A DNA stretch of 64,000 bases, taken from the NCBI GenBank assembly GCA_001972305.1, contig BDDD01002131.1, positions 86,623-150,622 of the forward strand, given 5' to 3'. The position numbers and the translations under genes were made by a program. Within the stretch, counting starts at the first letter, position 1. The number at the start of each line of letters is the position of its first letter. Source of the DNA: Cephalotus follicularis. Lineage: Eukaryota > Streptophyta > Magnoliopsida > Oxalidales > Cephalotaceae. Below are positions 11,223 through 21,796 of the stretch, piece after piece. The notes under the pieces were generated by a model. The model saw only the letters and a list, made by a program, of their open reading frames with translations. It was not told the DNA's origin and did not search any database.

Positions 11223-12153
11223 ACCATTATAATTAGGATAAGTCACTTTCCCAAAATCTACATTAGAATGCGCTTCCTTTAGAACCCACATGTTTACATG
11301 TCCAAGTGATAAAACTATCACGCGCTGAACCCCAAGGAAGACCCCAAGGCTCGATATGTGGCAGGTCCGTCCATACCATCCATCACATACATAGCAGCAT
11401 ATACCAAAATATGCTACAAAAAAACCTTAAATACCATATGCATGCAAAAGATAAACATCATTATCCATAGACAAGCCCAACCATATCCATAACATCCGAT
11501 ACATAGATCTTAAGCGCTGCCACAAGCCGGCAGGTCAAAAGCTGAAATACCATATGTCTTGTATGCATCCAAATCATATATACACAGGGTAGATAACAAA
11601 ATCATACTGCTACACGAGAATCTGAGCTGTGATTTGATCCATCCGATCACCTCGGAGCTTCACCTGTACCTGAGCCTGACCCATTACGAAAATGGGTCAG
11701 CAGCCTATGGCTGAGCAGGAATTACTATATGCAGAGAAATGCAATGCAATGAAATGTAACAGATATCATAGATATAGATATATATGTGCATGGCATATAT
11801 ATGCATGAATGCCAATTACGGACAGCTTTAGTATACCACTACCGTCCCTAAGCAGTGGTATACTTAGCTAGTCCTATTCACATCAATGCCAAAGGCCTGT
11901 AGACACTCCATAAAATAATCCATAACCATCCATGGGGGCAATCAATCCATAGGGTCAAGGACTTCTCTGCCACTCTGGCCCGAGGTAGTACCTCCACAGT
12001 CTATACACTCTTCGTGTCATAGCATTATGGAGAATAGGATAACACCGGCCACATAAATCATACCATAATGCTAGAGCCGAAGGTACCAGCCCATACCAGT
12101 CTCGAAGGTCCTGGCCCATAAGAGATATGTGCGATCTATACCATATCCATGCC
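11223..12153 (-). mobile_element. Family F fragment 3, left part
   Basis: From about 11320 the sequence parallels F copy 1 from 1240 onward: CTCGATATGTG, GCGCTGCCACAAGCCGGCAGGTC, GACCCATTACGAAAATGGGTC and GAATGCCAATTACGGACAGC appear in the same order. The fragment is cut at 12153 by element A and resumes at 21755. The first 100 bp are unassigned. Confidence 0.6.
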
Positions 12154-12297
12154 TGTAACGCCTGGAATTTCTATTAATGTATTTTATATTTCTCATTGAA
12201 ACTTAAATGAGGAACTAATGAGAATGTTGGATTTTGAATAGGACAACGCTAAAGAATGTGGTGTTGGATTGAGGAAAATTCAGTGAAGGAGACACTT

Positions 12298-12500
12298 GAG
12301 CGTCGACTCCAAGAGATAGCATCGACGGCAAGGAACAAAAGGGCACACTTAAGGGTCCTTTCCTTAAGGCGTTGACACCAAGTGATGGCGTCAACACCCA
12401 CTGACTGAGAACTACAGGGGTAAGTGTTAACACAGTACGCAGAACATGTTAATGCAAAGGAAGAGAGTCAACGCATCGACGCACATCGTGAATGTTGACG
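12298..12500. repeat. GTCGAC-core array 1, element A 5' LTR
   Basis: Paired motif copies have cores at 12304/12323, 12373/12392, 12428/12450 and 12477/12496, with 19-22 bp within pairs. The array lies 200-400 bp upstream of the TATA-like sequence at 12707. The 3' LTR carries the equivalent array at 18890-19100. Confidence 0.78.
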
Positions 12501-13183
12501 CCTAAAACTGTCGGTAGAATAAGACAAAACGTTGACAGGAGATGCATGATGGACAATGTGGAATGCTTGATCTCTTCCCCAAGCGTTGAAATGGTAAAGA
12601 GAAAAGAAAGAAAAGACAGTGGCATGCCATACCTGTAATGGCATAGGGAAAGAGAGAGAGAGGCGCTAGGCACCATAAAAGCGGGTGAGAGGAGAGATAG
12701 AAACTCCTCCATATAACACACTCTTTTCTCCTTCTTTGACCAGCACCTGATAGACAGAAATAAAGAAAAAGGCTGCGAGGAGACAGGAGAGAAACGAAAA
12801 AGAGAGGAACCATATCTCCTCTATCGTTGAACTGATTTAGAAGCTTGGAAAGCTTGAAAGCTGGAATTGGGAAGCTCGAATTTGGAGCTGCAGTGCAGGA
12901 CTAGGGAGCGCAAAGCTACTGGTCAGAAAAGCTTAAAGAGGTGGACTTTGATTCCTAATTTGGAATCAAAGGTAGGGACTATATACTTGTATTTTGAGTT
13001 CAAAAATAGTAGACGTTCATTTGGTGAAATGCATGAGTGTTGGATTGTGACTGTGCATGTTGAGGTATGCCATAACCTGTTTGCATGGTATGACCTAGAG
13101 TGAAAATGGGTTAAATTGCATGTTTTGTATGCATGATTCCTGCTGGTTTGATACACTAGGACGTTGTGATATTGTTCTTGTTT

Positions 13184-13550
13184 GAAAGACGTCGACGCTT
13201 AGAGGTAGCATGTCGACGCCTTGGCCTGCATTATAGGGAAGAAGACATTTAAAGTGTCGACGCCATGAGAAGACGTTGACGCCTATAGATAAGGCATTGG
13301 CTCTTAAAATTCCTACCCTATAACGTCAACGCCAAAAGAGATGGACGTTGAGGCCTAAGGCTCCTGCCTTAGAGCGTTGACTCAAAGGATGGAAGCACTA
13401 CCTTAATGGTCTGTTGTACACGTTAACACCTAGATTCCATGTTGACGCCCATAGGATTGGTATGCGAGTTGACGCATAGGTTACACATCGATGCCTAGAG
13501 TGGCTTGTGTTGACGTCAGGAGGATTGATATGCGCATTGACGCATAAGTT
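13184..13550. repeat. GTCGAC-core array 2, element A 5' LTR
   Basis: More than a dozen copies of GCGTCGACGCC and deaminated forms (GTTGAC, GTCAAC, GTTAAC) are present. The array continues after the nested solo LTR (15693-15755). Solo LTR I landed within it at AGTTA. Confidence 0.8.
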
Positions 13551-13684
13551 ATGTAAGGACCCAAATTTCCATGTAAGATATTAAAAATGATTGCTATTGT
13601 GTAGTTAGCAAATATTTCAAGGGACCCGTAGTATGACCCTACGCTCGGGGAGTACGGGGGTTCCGTTGCCCGAACAGCGGGCAG

Positions 13685-13714
13685 GCGTTCGGGGGGCAGC
13701 GCCCCCGAAAGAAA
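13685..13714. other. GC-rich perfect hairpin in solo LTR I
   Basis: TTCGGGGG and CCCCCGAA form an 8-bp stem around a six-base GCAGCG loop (about 13689-13710). It stands out against A/T-rich surroundings and may be a structured DNA or RNA element. Confidence 0.7.
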
Positions 13715-13752
13715 TTTGTTTTTAGCTAAGTGATGAGAAGGAAAACTATCTA

Positions 13753-14070
13753 AAGCGCCGACAGTTCCACTTAAAGCGCCGATGCTTTGGTAGTGACGGT
13801 CGATGCCTAGAACCCTTCTATCTGCGTTTTAAACCAGTTCAAACCGTCGACGCTTAGGGATAAAGAGTCGACGCTTTGGCTAACGGTCGACGCTCTAAAT
13901 GTAAATGTCGACGCTTTAAATTCAGGTGGGTCAGTTGACGTTGACGTTGACGAAGACTTAAAAGCGGCGACGCTTTGTATGAAAGCGTCAGCGCTTTAGT
14001 CGGGATAGAGATGAAAAAGCTCAGGTAAAACCCTTAACTGCCGACGCTTAGAGAGAAACCGTCGGCGCTT
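13753..14070. repeat. GTCGAC-core array of solo LTR I
   Basis: Cores are at 13759, 13780, 13801; 13848, 13869, 13888, 13909; 13936; 13968, 13989; and 14042, 14063. Within groups the spacing is 21, 21; 21, 19, 21; 21; 21 bp. The array ends about 60 bp upstream of the TATA box at 14130. Confidence 0.88.
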
Positions 14071-14128
14071 TGAGTCGTTTTTCTGATGTTTTGTGCGCCA
14101 CGAGCCACGAATGGAGGCGGCGTTTTTT

Positions 14129-14140
14129 TTCTATAAATAG
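14129..14140 (+). promoter_or_regulatory. TATA box of solo LTR I
   Basis: CTATAAATAG matches the plant TATA consensus and sits between the motif array and a purine-only leader. It is the clearest promoter in the window. Confidence 0.72.
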
Positions 14141-14163
14141 CTATGATCAGTAGAAAAATTTGA

Positions 14164-14305
14164 ATGAAAGAGAAAGGAGAGAAGAAAGAGAGAAAAAGAA
14201 AGGAGAGAAGGAAAAGAGAAAGAGAAGGAAGAGAAGGAAGAGAGGAAGAGAAAGAAGAGAAGGAATAGAGGATGAGAGAAAGAAGGAAAGAGGAGAAAAG
14301 AGAAT
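14164..14305. repeat. Purine-only tract in solo LTR I
   Basis: About 140 nt of the plus strand are almost all A/G, immediately downstream of the TATA box. Such homopurine strands can form triplexes or act as purine-rich leaders. It also opens spurious reading frames on both strands. Confidence 0.9.
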
Positions 14306-17238
14306 TTTGTTGGGATTTCAGCATAGTAATTTCTTCAATGTGGAGAAAATATAGAAGGAGATAAAGAAAAGTAAGGACTCCTGTTCTTTTTCTAAAAATA
14401 CTTTATGTTAGGAATTTCTACTCATTCTTTTAAAATATTTTATTTTAGTATTCAGCTCAATCTAATTTCACTTTCCCATCGATATGATCGGTATATCCAT
14501 CTGACCGAGTTGAGGAAGTTAATTTTTAATTTAATATTTCAATTAAGCAGTTTTATGCTCGTTGTAACCGTTTATTTTATCAACTCAATTTAATTTAACT
14601 TTTCCATCGAAATGATCGGTATATCCGTCTGATCGAGTGGAGGAAGTTAATTTTTAATTTAATAATTCAATTAAGCAATTTTTATGCTCGATATTTAAAT
14701 AACTTATCTGTATATATCTTTTATAATTATTACGTTCCTGTATTTTAAATTTCTGCCAATATTCATGGTAAATGTCTATATTAAATTTATGTAAATTCTT
14801 AAATTCTGTGTTGAATTGCTGCCGATTTCTTAACGAAATTTTGTATTATTATTTTAAAATATTTCCGTTTGAAATTTAAATTCTAGAAAATGTTGTACAA
14901 AATTATTTATGAATGCTTTGAGCTGATCACTAAACGTGTCAAGAAATGATTATTTTTACGAAATGAGAAAAGGCAACAAACTGAGATGAACAACGACTGG
15001 ATTGCGATCCAGGGTGGATTAATCTAATAAAAGATTAATGTGAAAGAGCGGAGAGTGCTCTCGGACATGCATGTGATGTAAGGATAGCAATCGGGGAGTG
15101 CACAATGCCCCGGTGAAGCAATGGTTCAACAGGGTTATTTAAGTTTATAAACCCCCCAGTATTTATACAATATTCTGATTCATGAGATATGATCAAAAAA
15201 GAAATGAATGAATGTGAAATATACTGGTTTTATAAAAATACCAGAAAATGAATTTCAACAATGTTTTATTACGATAATTCTTACTGAGCTATTTTGGTGC
15301 TCACTCATTTCAATGTTTTTGTTTTCAACTAAAATTTTCCAGGAAAGGATTGAACGAGGAAAGTCGAGCTTTGGCAGGAGCTCATAAGTGATATTTCGGA
15401 AGGAAATTATGTTACGAATATAGTTTGTGTAATAGTTTATGACATTATAAACTAATATTTTCCGCTGTATAATGTCTTTTGATAGATCCTGTGGAGATGT
15501 AAGATGTTGACTATAATTGTTATGATGATTTAAATAAGAGTATAAAATCTTAAGGTTTAGAATATCAAATTATTTATAGATATTAGAAATTAGTAGGATT
15601 GTTAAAGGATAATAGGTTTCACCACCGCGTAACGCACCGACTCCCCAAAGTTCGCTTTGAGCATAAAGTAGACTCGGATCTGGGGTGTTACAAGTTACAC
15701 GTTAACGCCTAAGGGTACTGAGATACGCGTCGATACCCAGAGGGAACACGTTGACGCCAAAAGGACTATCTTGCATTATGAGCATATATTTGTTTACAAT
15801 TCATTGGTTTGATTCTTAGAATCATTAATGACTGTACTATTTGACTGAATTGCATTACTGAAAGTTATTAGTGTTATCGATATTTTATATTTATCAACGT
15901 ATTTTATACAAATACTATTGTTCAAGGATTTTAAGGAACTGAGTACTATGGGTACTTTTCATGGTTTTCCACTGTTACTGTATTTTATTGTTTTCCTCAT
16001 ATGAGAGGTACCGCCATCGTTACTGTTTACTGTTTTCTCCAAGTGAGAATTACTGCACTGTACTATTTTCCTCCAATGAGAGGCATTGTTACTGAACTAT
16101 TACTGTTTTCTCAAACGAGATCTTACTGAACTGTTTTCCCGTTTTCCAAAAGAAAAATACTGTTTAATGAATGTATTATTTCAAGTATTTTATAACTATC
16201 ATCTACTTGGAAAAGGATTGATTGAATTGATTGATTGGTTACAAATCATAGAGTGTAATGTAACCTGGTGCAAAACATAGAGTGTACGCATCCCTTGACT
16301 GAATTGATTGATGGACTGTGATGGGAATTCCACTTTAGTTACTAAACACATAGTGGAAGTAAATAGGAATTTCACATGAGTGGGCTACTAAACACTGAGT
16401 GGAAGTATCTAGGGACTCCCAAAGTTGGCTGTTACTAAATGCATAGCGGAAGTAACCAGGTTGCTAAACACAGAGTGGAAGTGACCGGGTGCTAAACACA
16501 GAGTGGAAGCATCCCCGAATAGAGTGTTGTCCTATGTGACATGATTGACTGATAGAGTGTTGTCCTATGTGACATGATTGACTGATTGGATTGTTGTCCT
16601 TTGTGACATGACTGATGGATTTTTGTCCTTTGTGACAAGACCGATAGATTGATGGTTGTATCCACTTGTCATGGTTGCTTACCTATGGACTGATGTATAT
16701 ATATATATATATATATGTATAGTGATATATTATGTATTGCATCACGAATACATTCATTACATGGCATTTATTATAGTTGACCCCAAGTGCATTTATATTT
16801 TCTCTACTTAGCCTATGGTTTGGCTAACCCCCTACAATTTCCAGATTGACAGAGGAAATCGGACAAATGCTGCTGAAGCTGTTTTGGAAGCTTCCATTTT
16901 GAAGGTTGTTAAAAGTGTATTGCGTTGTAATAATCATGCTCTGTTGTGTTGTATTTACATTTCCGATATGTAAAATATAACGTGTATTGTAATGAGTTAA
17001 GCATGCAGTATGGGCTACATGCGATTACTACTTGAATAATCCAGTATACTGAATGCTTCCGCAAGGTTTTAATTTATTTGGATTTTTGATAATACTGGAA
17101 AAATTGATAACCATGTGTTAAACTGAAAACGGGGTATGAAGAGCTTATTATTAAATAAGCTATCGCTAGGATATTATCCTCAGCAATTAAGTAAATTGTT
17201 TCATAGTGATTAACACAACTTTCCTTATAGGAGACATT

Positions 17239-18463
17239 ATGGGTCGCCGAAGAGGTATACGGGGAAGGCATAGAGCCGAAGAAGGAGACAGTGCCCCACA
17301 AGTGAATGAAGGAGGAAATGTTCCGCAAGTGAATGAAGGAGGAAATGTTCCGCAAGTGAACGAATGAGGGAATGTTTCGCAAATGCCTGAAGAAGGAAAT
17401 GCCCCGCCAGTGCACGATGAGAGGAGTACTTTCGATCGCATGGCTGATCTTTTTCAACAACAGATACAAGCCAATGCGGCGAATATGGAACAGTTGAGGC
17501 AAATGTATGAAGCTAATCAAGCTTACCATCGAGCTCCTGAAGTTTATCATGCTAGTGGATTTGGCAGAGATTTGGAGAGGTTCACAAGACAGAATCCTCC
17601 AATGTTCAAAGGTGAGTTAGATGCTACTGTAGCGGAGCAGGGGATGAAGGACGTGGAAAAAATATTTGCTTCTCTCGAGTGTACTGATGAGCAAAAATTG
17701 AATTTTTCTGTGTACCGCTTATGGGGATAAGCTACCCATTGGTGGGAAATGATTGAAGCAAAGTGGATATCTTTGAATCTTTATAGGACTTGGGACAGAT
17801 TTCAGTTCGAGTTCTCTGAAACTTATATTCCCCAGATGGAGCGTGACCGAAGGGAGACTAACTGCTGGAGTTACGTCAAGAGGACATAACAGTAGCTCAA
17901 TACTAGACCAGATTCATTGAACTGGCGAGACACACGCCCTATCTAGTGGAGGGTGAATCAAGAATGATCAGAAGGTTCTTAAAAGGTCAGAGGCCTACCA
18001 TCATATCTAAACTAGTAGTGCTACAGCTGAGTTCTTTTGTGGATGTTACTAAAAAGGCTAGAATTCTGGAGGTTGATCCTAATGAAAGGAGGATAGAGAG
18101 AGCTCGTGCTACTCAATCGAGACCTACTTCTTCACACAGGAAAGGAAGTAATAATCTTGCTGGATCATCTAAGACTGCTACATAGGGTACTCTTAGTCAG
18201 GGGAGTAATGCGAGGTTTGAAGCTTGTTCTCATTGTGGCCATAAAAGCCATCGGTTAGAGGATTGTTGGTTGAACAATGGGTTATGCATGAAATGCGGAG
18301 CATCCGACCATTTTCTGAGGGATTGTGAAAGAACACAAACGATAGTGCTTACTGGGTCTGCGAATGATCGGGATGCTGCAGCTGGACCTTCACATCGAAG
18401 AGATACCGGCAAAAGCATCATGAGAGGTAAGGTTTTCACTCTTACTTTCGAAGTCTACTTATG
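17239..18463 (+). pseudogene. gag: gag of element A, broken
   Basis: The ATG at 17239 follows an acceptor-like TTCCTTATAG/GA. The reading runs through a three-fold 27-bp tandem repeat (PQVNEGGNV units), an in-frame TGA (17365), the retrotransposon gag domain (FTRQNPPMFKGELDA, then THWWEM), a TAA (17728) and a frameshift near 17860. It ends with two CX2CX4HX4C zinc knuckles (CSHCGHKSHRLEDC and CMKCGASDHFLRDC, about 18227-18315). Gag would form the particle and bind RNA. Sequence is closest to the gag of B and C in this window. No protease follows; after about 18463 the frame dissolves into non-coding DNA. Confidence 0.88.
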
Positions 18464-18729
18464 ATATCAAAGGTACATTGTACCGTTATTGATTGAAAGT
18501 ATCATTAATGGATTGGATTGTCTGTAATTGTAATTGAGTGGATACGGGTGGAAAGTAGTTAAAACCATTGGGGGCTAACTAGCAGGTACGAGAATGAATG
18601 AATGACTGGTTAACAATCTAGTGAACAATTGAATGATTGGATAGGAGACTAAGGCAACGTGAGGATGGTATCCGAGAACGTTACCCCCATTTGTTATAGG
18701 AAAGTTAAATTTTGAGGATGAATTTCTTT
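18464..18729 (+). other. Non-coding remnant between gag and polypurine tract (A)
   Basis: Only 266 bp separate the gag end from the polypurine tract, where a complete element has about 4 kb of pol. Short GAATGAATGAATGA-type repeats are present. No protease or RT relic is visible. Confidence 0.6.
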
Positions 18730-18743
18730 GAAGGAGGGGTGAA
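18730..18743 (+). other. Polypurine tract of element A
   Basis: GAAGGAGGGGTGAA lies directly before the 3' LTR start TGTAACGCC. The equivalent in element B is GAAGGAGGGGTGGA. Confidence 0.85.
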
Positions 18744-19782
18744 TGTAACGCCTAGAATTTCTATTAAAGTGTTTTGTATTTCTCATTGAAACTTAAATGA
18801 GGAACTAATGTGAATGTTAGATTTTGAATGGGACAATGTTAAAGAATGTGGTGTTTGATTGAGGAAAATTCAGTGAAGGAGACACTTGAGCGTCGATGCC
18901 AAGAGATAGCGTCGAGGCCAAGGAACAAAAGGGCACGCTTAAGGCTCCTTGCCTTAAGGCGTTGACGCCAAGTGATGGCGTCAACACCCACCGACTGAGA
19001 AGTAAAGGGGTAAGCGTTAACGCAGTACGCGGAACCTATTAGTGCCAAGGAAGGGAGCCAACGCATCGACGTGCATTGTGAACATTGACGCCTAAAACTG
19101 TCGGTAGAATAAGACAAAACACTGACAGGAGACGCATGATAGACAATGTGGAATGCTTTATCTCTTCCTCATGCATCGAAATGGCAGAGAGAAAAGAAAG
19201 AAAGGACAGTGGCATGCCATACCTGTAATGGCAGAGGGAAAGAGAGAGAGAGAGAGACACTAGGTGCCATGAAAGCGGGTGAGAGGAGAAAGAGAATCTC
19301 CTCCATAAAACACTCTCTTTTCTCTTTCTTCGACCAACACCTAATAGAGAGAAATAGAGAGAAAGGCTGAGAGGAGACAGGAGAGAAACGGAAAAGAGAG
19401 GAACCATATCTCCTCCATTGTTGAACTGATTTAGAAGCTTGGAAAGCTTGAAAGATGGAATTGGGAAGCTCAAACTTGGAGCTGCAGTGCTGGACCAGGG
19501 AGCGCAAAGCTACTAGTCGGTAAAGCTTAAAGAGATGGACTTCGATTCCTAACTTGGAATCAGAGGTAGGGACTATATACTTGTATTTTGAGTACAAAAA
19601 TAGGTGATGTTCATTTGGTGAAATACATGAGTGTTGGATTGTGACTGTGCATGTTAAGGTATGCCATAACCCGTATGCATGGTATGACCTAGAGTGAAAA
19701 TGGGTTGAATTGCATGTGTTGTATGCATGATTCCTACTGGTTTGATACACTGTGGCGTTGTGATATTGTTCCAGTTCGACAG

Positions 19783-20205
19783 ACGTCGACGCCTAGAGGG
19801 AAGACGTCGACTCCTTGGCCTGTATTATAGGGAAGAAGACATTTTAAGTGTCGACGCCATGAGAAGACGTTGACACCTATAGATAAGGCACTGGCGCTTA
19901 AGGTTCCTACCTTATAGCGTCGACACCAAAAGAGATGGACGTTGATGCCTAAGGCTTCTGTCGTAGAGCATCGTCGGAAAGGATGGAAGCACTGACACTT
20001 AATGGTGTGCTGTACACGTTAACTCCTAGATTCTGTGTTGACACCCAGAGGATTGGTATACGCGTTGATACATAGGTTACACGTCGACGCCTACTGTGAC
20101 TTGTGTGGACGTTAAGAGGATTGATATGCGCATTGACGCATAAGTTTCATGTTAACGCCTAAGGAAATTGAGTATGCGTCGACGCCTAGAGGGAACGTAT
20201 TGACG
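19783..20205. repeat. GTCGAC-core array 2, element A 3' LTR
   Basis: Cores occur in pairs: 19787/19808, 19852/19871, 19921/19943, 19972/19993, 20020/20039, 20066/20085, 20134/20153 and 20180/20201. Spacing is 19-22 bp within pairs and mostly 46-51 bp between neighbouring pair starts. A few extra motifs continue the about 21-bp phase. Many cores are deaminated to GTTGAC or GTTAAC. Confidence 0.82.
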
Positions 20206-20759
20206 CCAAAAGGATTATTTTGCATTATGAGCATATATTTGTTTGCATTTCACTGGTTTGATTCTTTGAATTATTAATGATTGCACTGTTTGACTAAATT
20301 GCATTACTGAAAGTTATTACTGTTGTTGATAGTTTATATCTATCAACGTATTTTATACAAATACTACTGTTCAAGAATTTTAAGGAACTGAGTACTATGG
20401 GTAATTTTCAAGGTTTTCCACTGATACTGTATTTTATTGTTTTCCTCCTATGAAAGGTACTGCCACCATTACTGTTTACTATTTTTTCCAAGTGAGAATT
20501 ACTGCACTGTACTGTTTTCCTCCAATGAGAGGCACTGTTATTGAATTGTTATTGTTTTCTCAAACGAGATCTTACTGAACCGTTTTACCGTTTTCCAAAA
20601 GAAAACTACTATTTAAAGAATGTATTATTTCAAGTATTTCATAACTATAATCTACTTGGAAAATGATTGATTGGTTACAAATCATAGAGTGTAATGTAAC
20701 CGGGTGCAAAACATAGAGTGTACGCATCCCTTGACTGAATTGATTGGTGGACTGTGATG

Positions 20760-21215
20760 GGAATTCCATATTAGTTACTAAACACAGAGTGGAATTAGCT
20801 AGGGTTTCTCGTACAATGGTTACTAAACGCAGAGCGGAAGTAATCGGGCTACTAAACATAGAGTGGAAGTAGCTAGGGACTGCCACAGTTGGCGGTTTCT
20901 AAACGCAGAGTGGAAGTAACCGAGTTTCTAAACACAGAGTGGAAGTGACCGGGTGCTAAACACAGAGTGGAAGCATCGCAGAATAGAGTGTTGCCCTATG
21001 TGACATGATTGACTGATAGAGTGTTGTCCTATGTGACATGATTGCCTGATAGAGTGTTGTCCTATGTGACATGATTGACTGATAGATTGCTTGTCCGATG
21101 TAATATGATTGATTGATAGAATGTTGTCCTATGTGACATGACTGACTGATTGGATTGTTGTCCTTTGTGACATGACTGATGGATTATTGTCCTTTGTGAC
21201 AAGACTGATAGATTA
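20760..21215 (+). repeat. Two families of short tandem blocks in A's 3' LTR
   Basis: Units around CTAAACACAGAGTGGAAG (20770-20975) are followed by units around GTTGTCCTATGTGACATGATTG (20985-21200). Both also occur, with different copy number, in the 5' LTR (16335-16640). Confidence 0.8.
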
Positions 21216-21264
21216 ATGGTTGTAGCCACTTGTCATGGTTGCTTCCCTATTGACTGATATATAG

Positions 21265-21266
<2 letters not shown>

Positions 21267-21319
<53 letters not shown>
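21267..21319. repeat. (AC)n microsatellite in A's 3' LTR
   Basis: A pure AC run of about 26 units is present. The same place in the 5' LTR (about 16694-16717) is a (TA)n run. Confidence 0.96.
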
Positions 21320-21324
<5 letters not shown>

Positions 21325-21754
21325 GTATAGTGATATATTATGTATTGCATCACAAATGCATTCATTACATGGAATTTATTATAGTTGACCCCAAGTGCAT
21401 TTATATTTTCTCTACTTAGCTTGTGGTTTGGCTAACCCCTTACAATTTCCAGATTGACAGAGGAAATCGGACAAGTGCTGCTGAAGCTGTGTTGGAAGCT
21501 TCCATTCTGAAGGTTGTTTAAAGTGTATTGCATTGTAATAATCATGCTCTGTTGTGTTGTATTTACATGTCTGATATGTAAAATATAACATGTATTGTAA
21601 TGAGTTAAGCATGCAGTATGGGCTACATGCGATTACTGCTTGAATAATCCAGTATACTGAATGCTTCCTCAAGGTTTTAATTTATTTGGATTTTTGATAA
21701 TACTGGATAATTTGATAACCATGTGTTGAATTGAAAACGGGGTATGACAATGCC

Positions 21755-21796
21755 ATACCATGTCACTCCATAATGCGGTGATGCCCTAGTGTTAGA
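21755..21796 (-). mobile_element. Family F fragment 3, right remnant
   Basis: This short continuation of the F fragment lies beyond element A's right target duplication, up to the TG that appears to start the copia-like LTR. Confidence 0.45.

Larger units (their letters stand above)
13552..15692 (+). mobile_element. Solo LTR I of a third gypsy-type family
   Basis: The 2141-bp LTR has ends TGTAAGG...GTGTTACA and a perfect target duplication AGTTA (13547-13551 and 15693-15697). The matching place in element A's 3' LTR (about 20140-20152) is uninterrupted, giving an empty site. Contents are a GC-rich hairpin, a GTCGAC array, a clear TATA box, a purine-only leader, donor AAAA/GTAAGG (14371) and acceptor TTTTCCAG/GAAAGG (15341-15342). 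The internal region was lost by LTR-LTR recombination. Confidence 0.92.
12972..16844 (+). other. Putative leader intron of element A 5' LTR, enlarged by solo LTR I
   Basis: The donor AAAG/GTAGGGAC and acceptor TTTCCAG/ATTGACA are at the same places as in families B, C and G. The copy in the 3' LTR would run 19566-21452 (donor GAG/GTAGGG, acceptor TTTCCAG/ATTGACA). The nested solo LTR lies inside this segment. Confidence 0.42.
12154..17139 (+). mobile_element. 5' LTR of element A (with nested solo LTR I)
   Basis: It begins TGTAACGCCTGG; without the insert (13552-15697) it is about 2.84 kb, close to the 3.0-kb 3' LTR. The order is GTCGAC array 1 (12300-12500), a TATA-like CATATAACAC, the block ending AAAG/GTAGGG (12971/12972), array 2 (13187-13545), CTAACCCCCTACAATTTCCAG/ATTGACA (AG at 16843-16844) and ATGCTTCCGCA (17047). 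The 3' end reads GGGGTATGA and lacks the terminal CA; the deletion also removed most of the primer site. Confidence 0.9.
12154..21749 (+). mobile_element. Element A: gag-only Ty3/gypsy element (TR-GAG-like)
   Basis: The element is bounded by a perfect 5-bp duplication ATGCC (12149-12153 and 21750-21754). It has two long LTRs (12154-17139, carrying a nested 2.1-kb solo LTR, and 18744-21749) and a polypurine tract at 18730-18743. The internal region is only 1.6 kb and holds a decayed gag with two zinc knuckles. No protease, RT, RNase H or integrase is present. This architecture fits the terminal-repeat-with-GAG class of non-autonomous plant elements. Movement would have needed another element's enzymes. 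It inserted in family F DNA and was itself hit by solo LTR I. Confidence 0.9.
18744..21749 (+). mobile_element. 3' LTR of element A
   Basis: This 3.0-kb LTR starts TGTAACGCCTAG and ends GGGGTATGACA. It holds array 1 (18890-19100), a donor block GAG/GTAGGG (19565/19566), array 2 (19783-20205), repeated short blocks (ACTAAACACAGAGTGGAAG and GTGTTGTCCTATGTGACATG), a dinucleotide run (AC here, TA in the 5' LTR) and the acceptor block at 21451. Confidence 0.92.
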
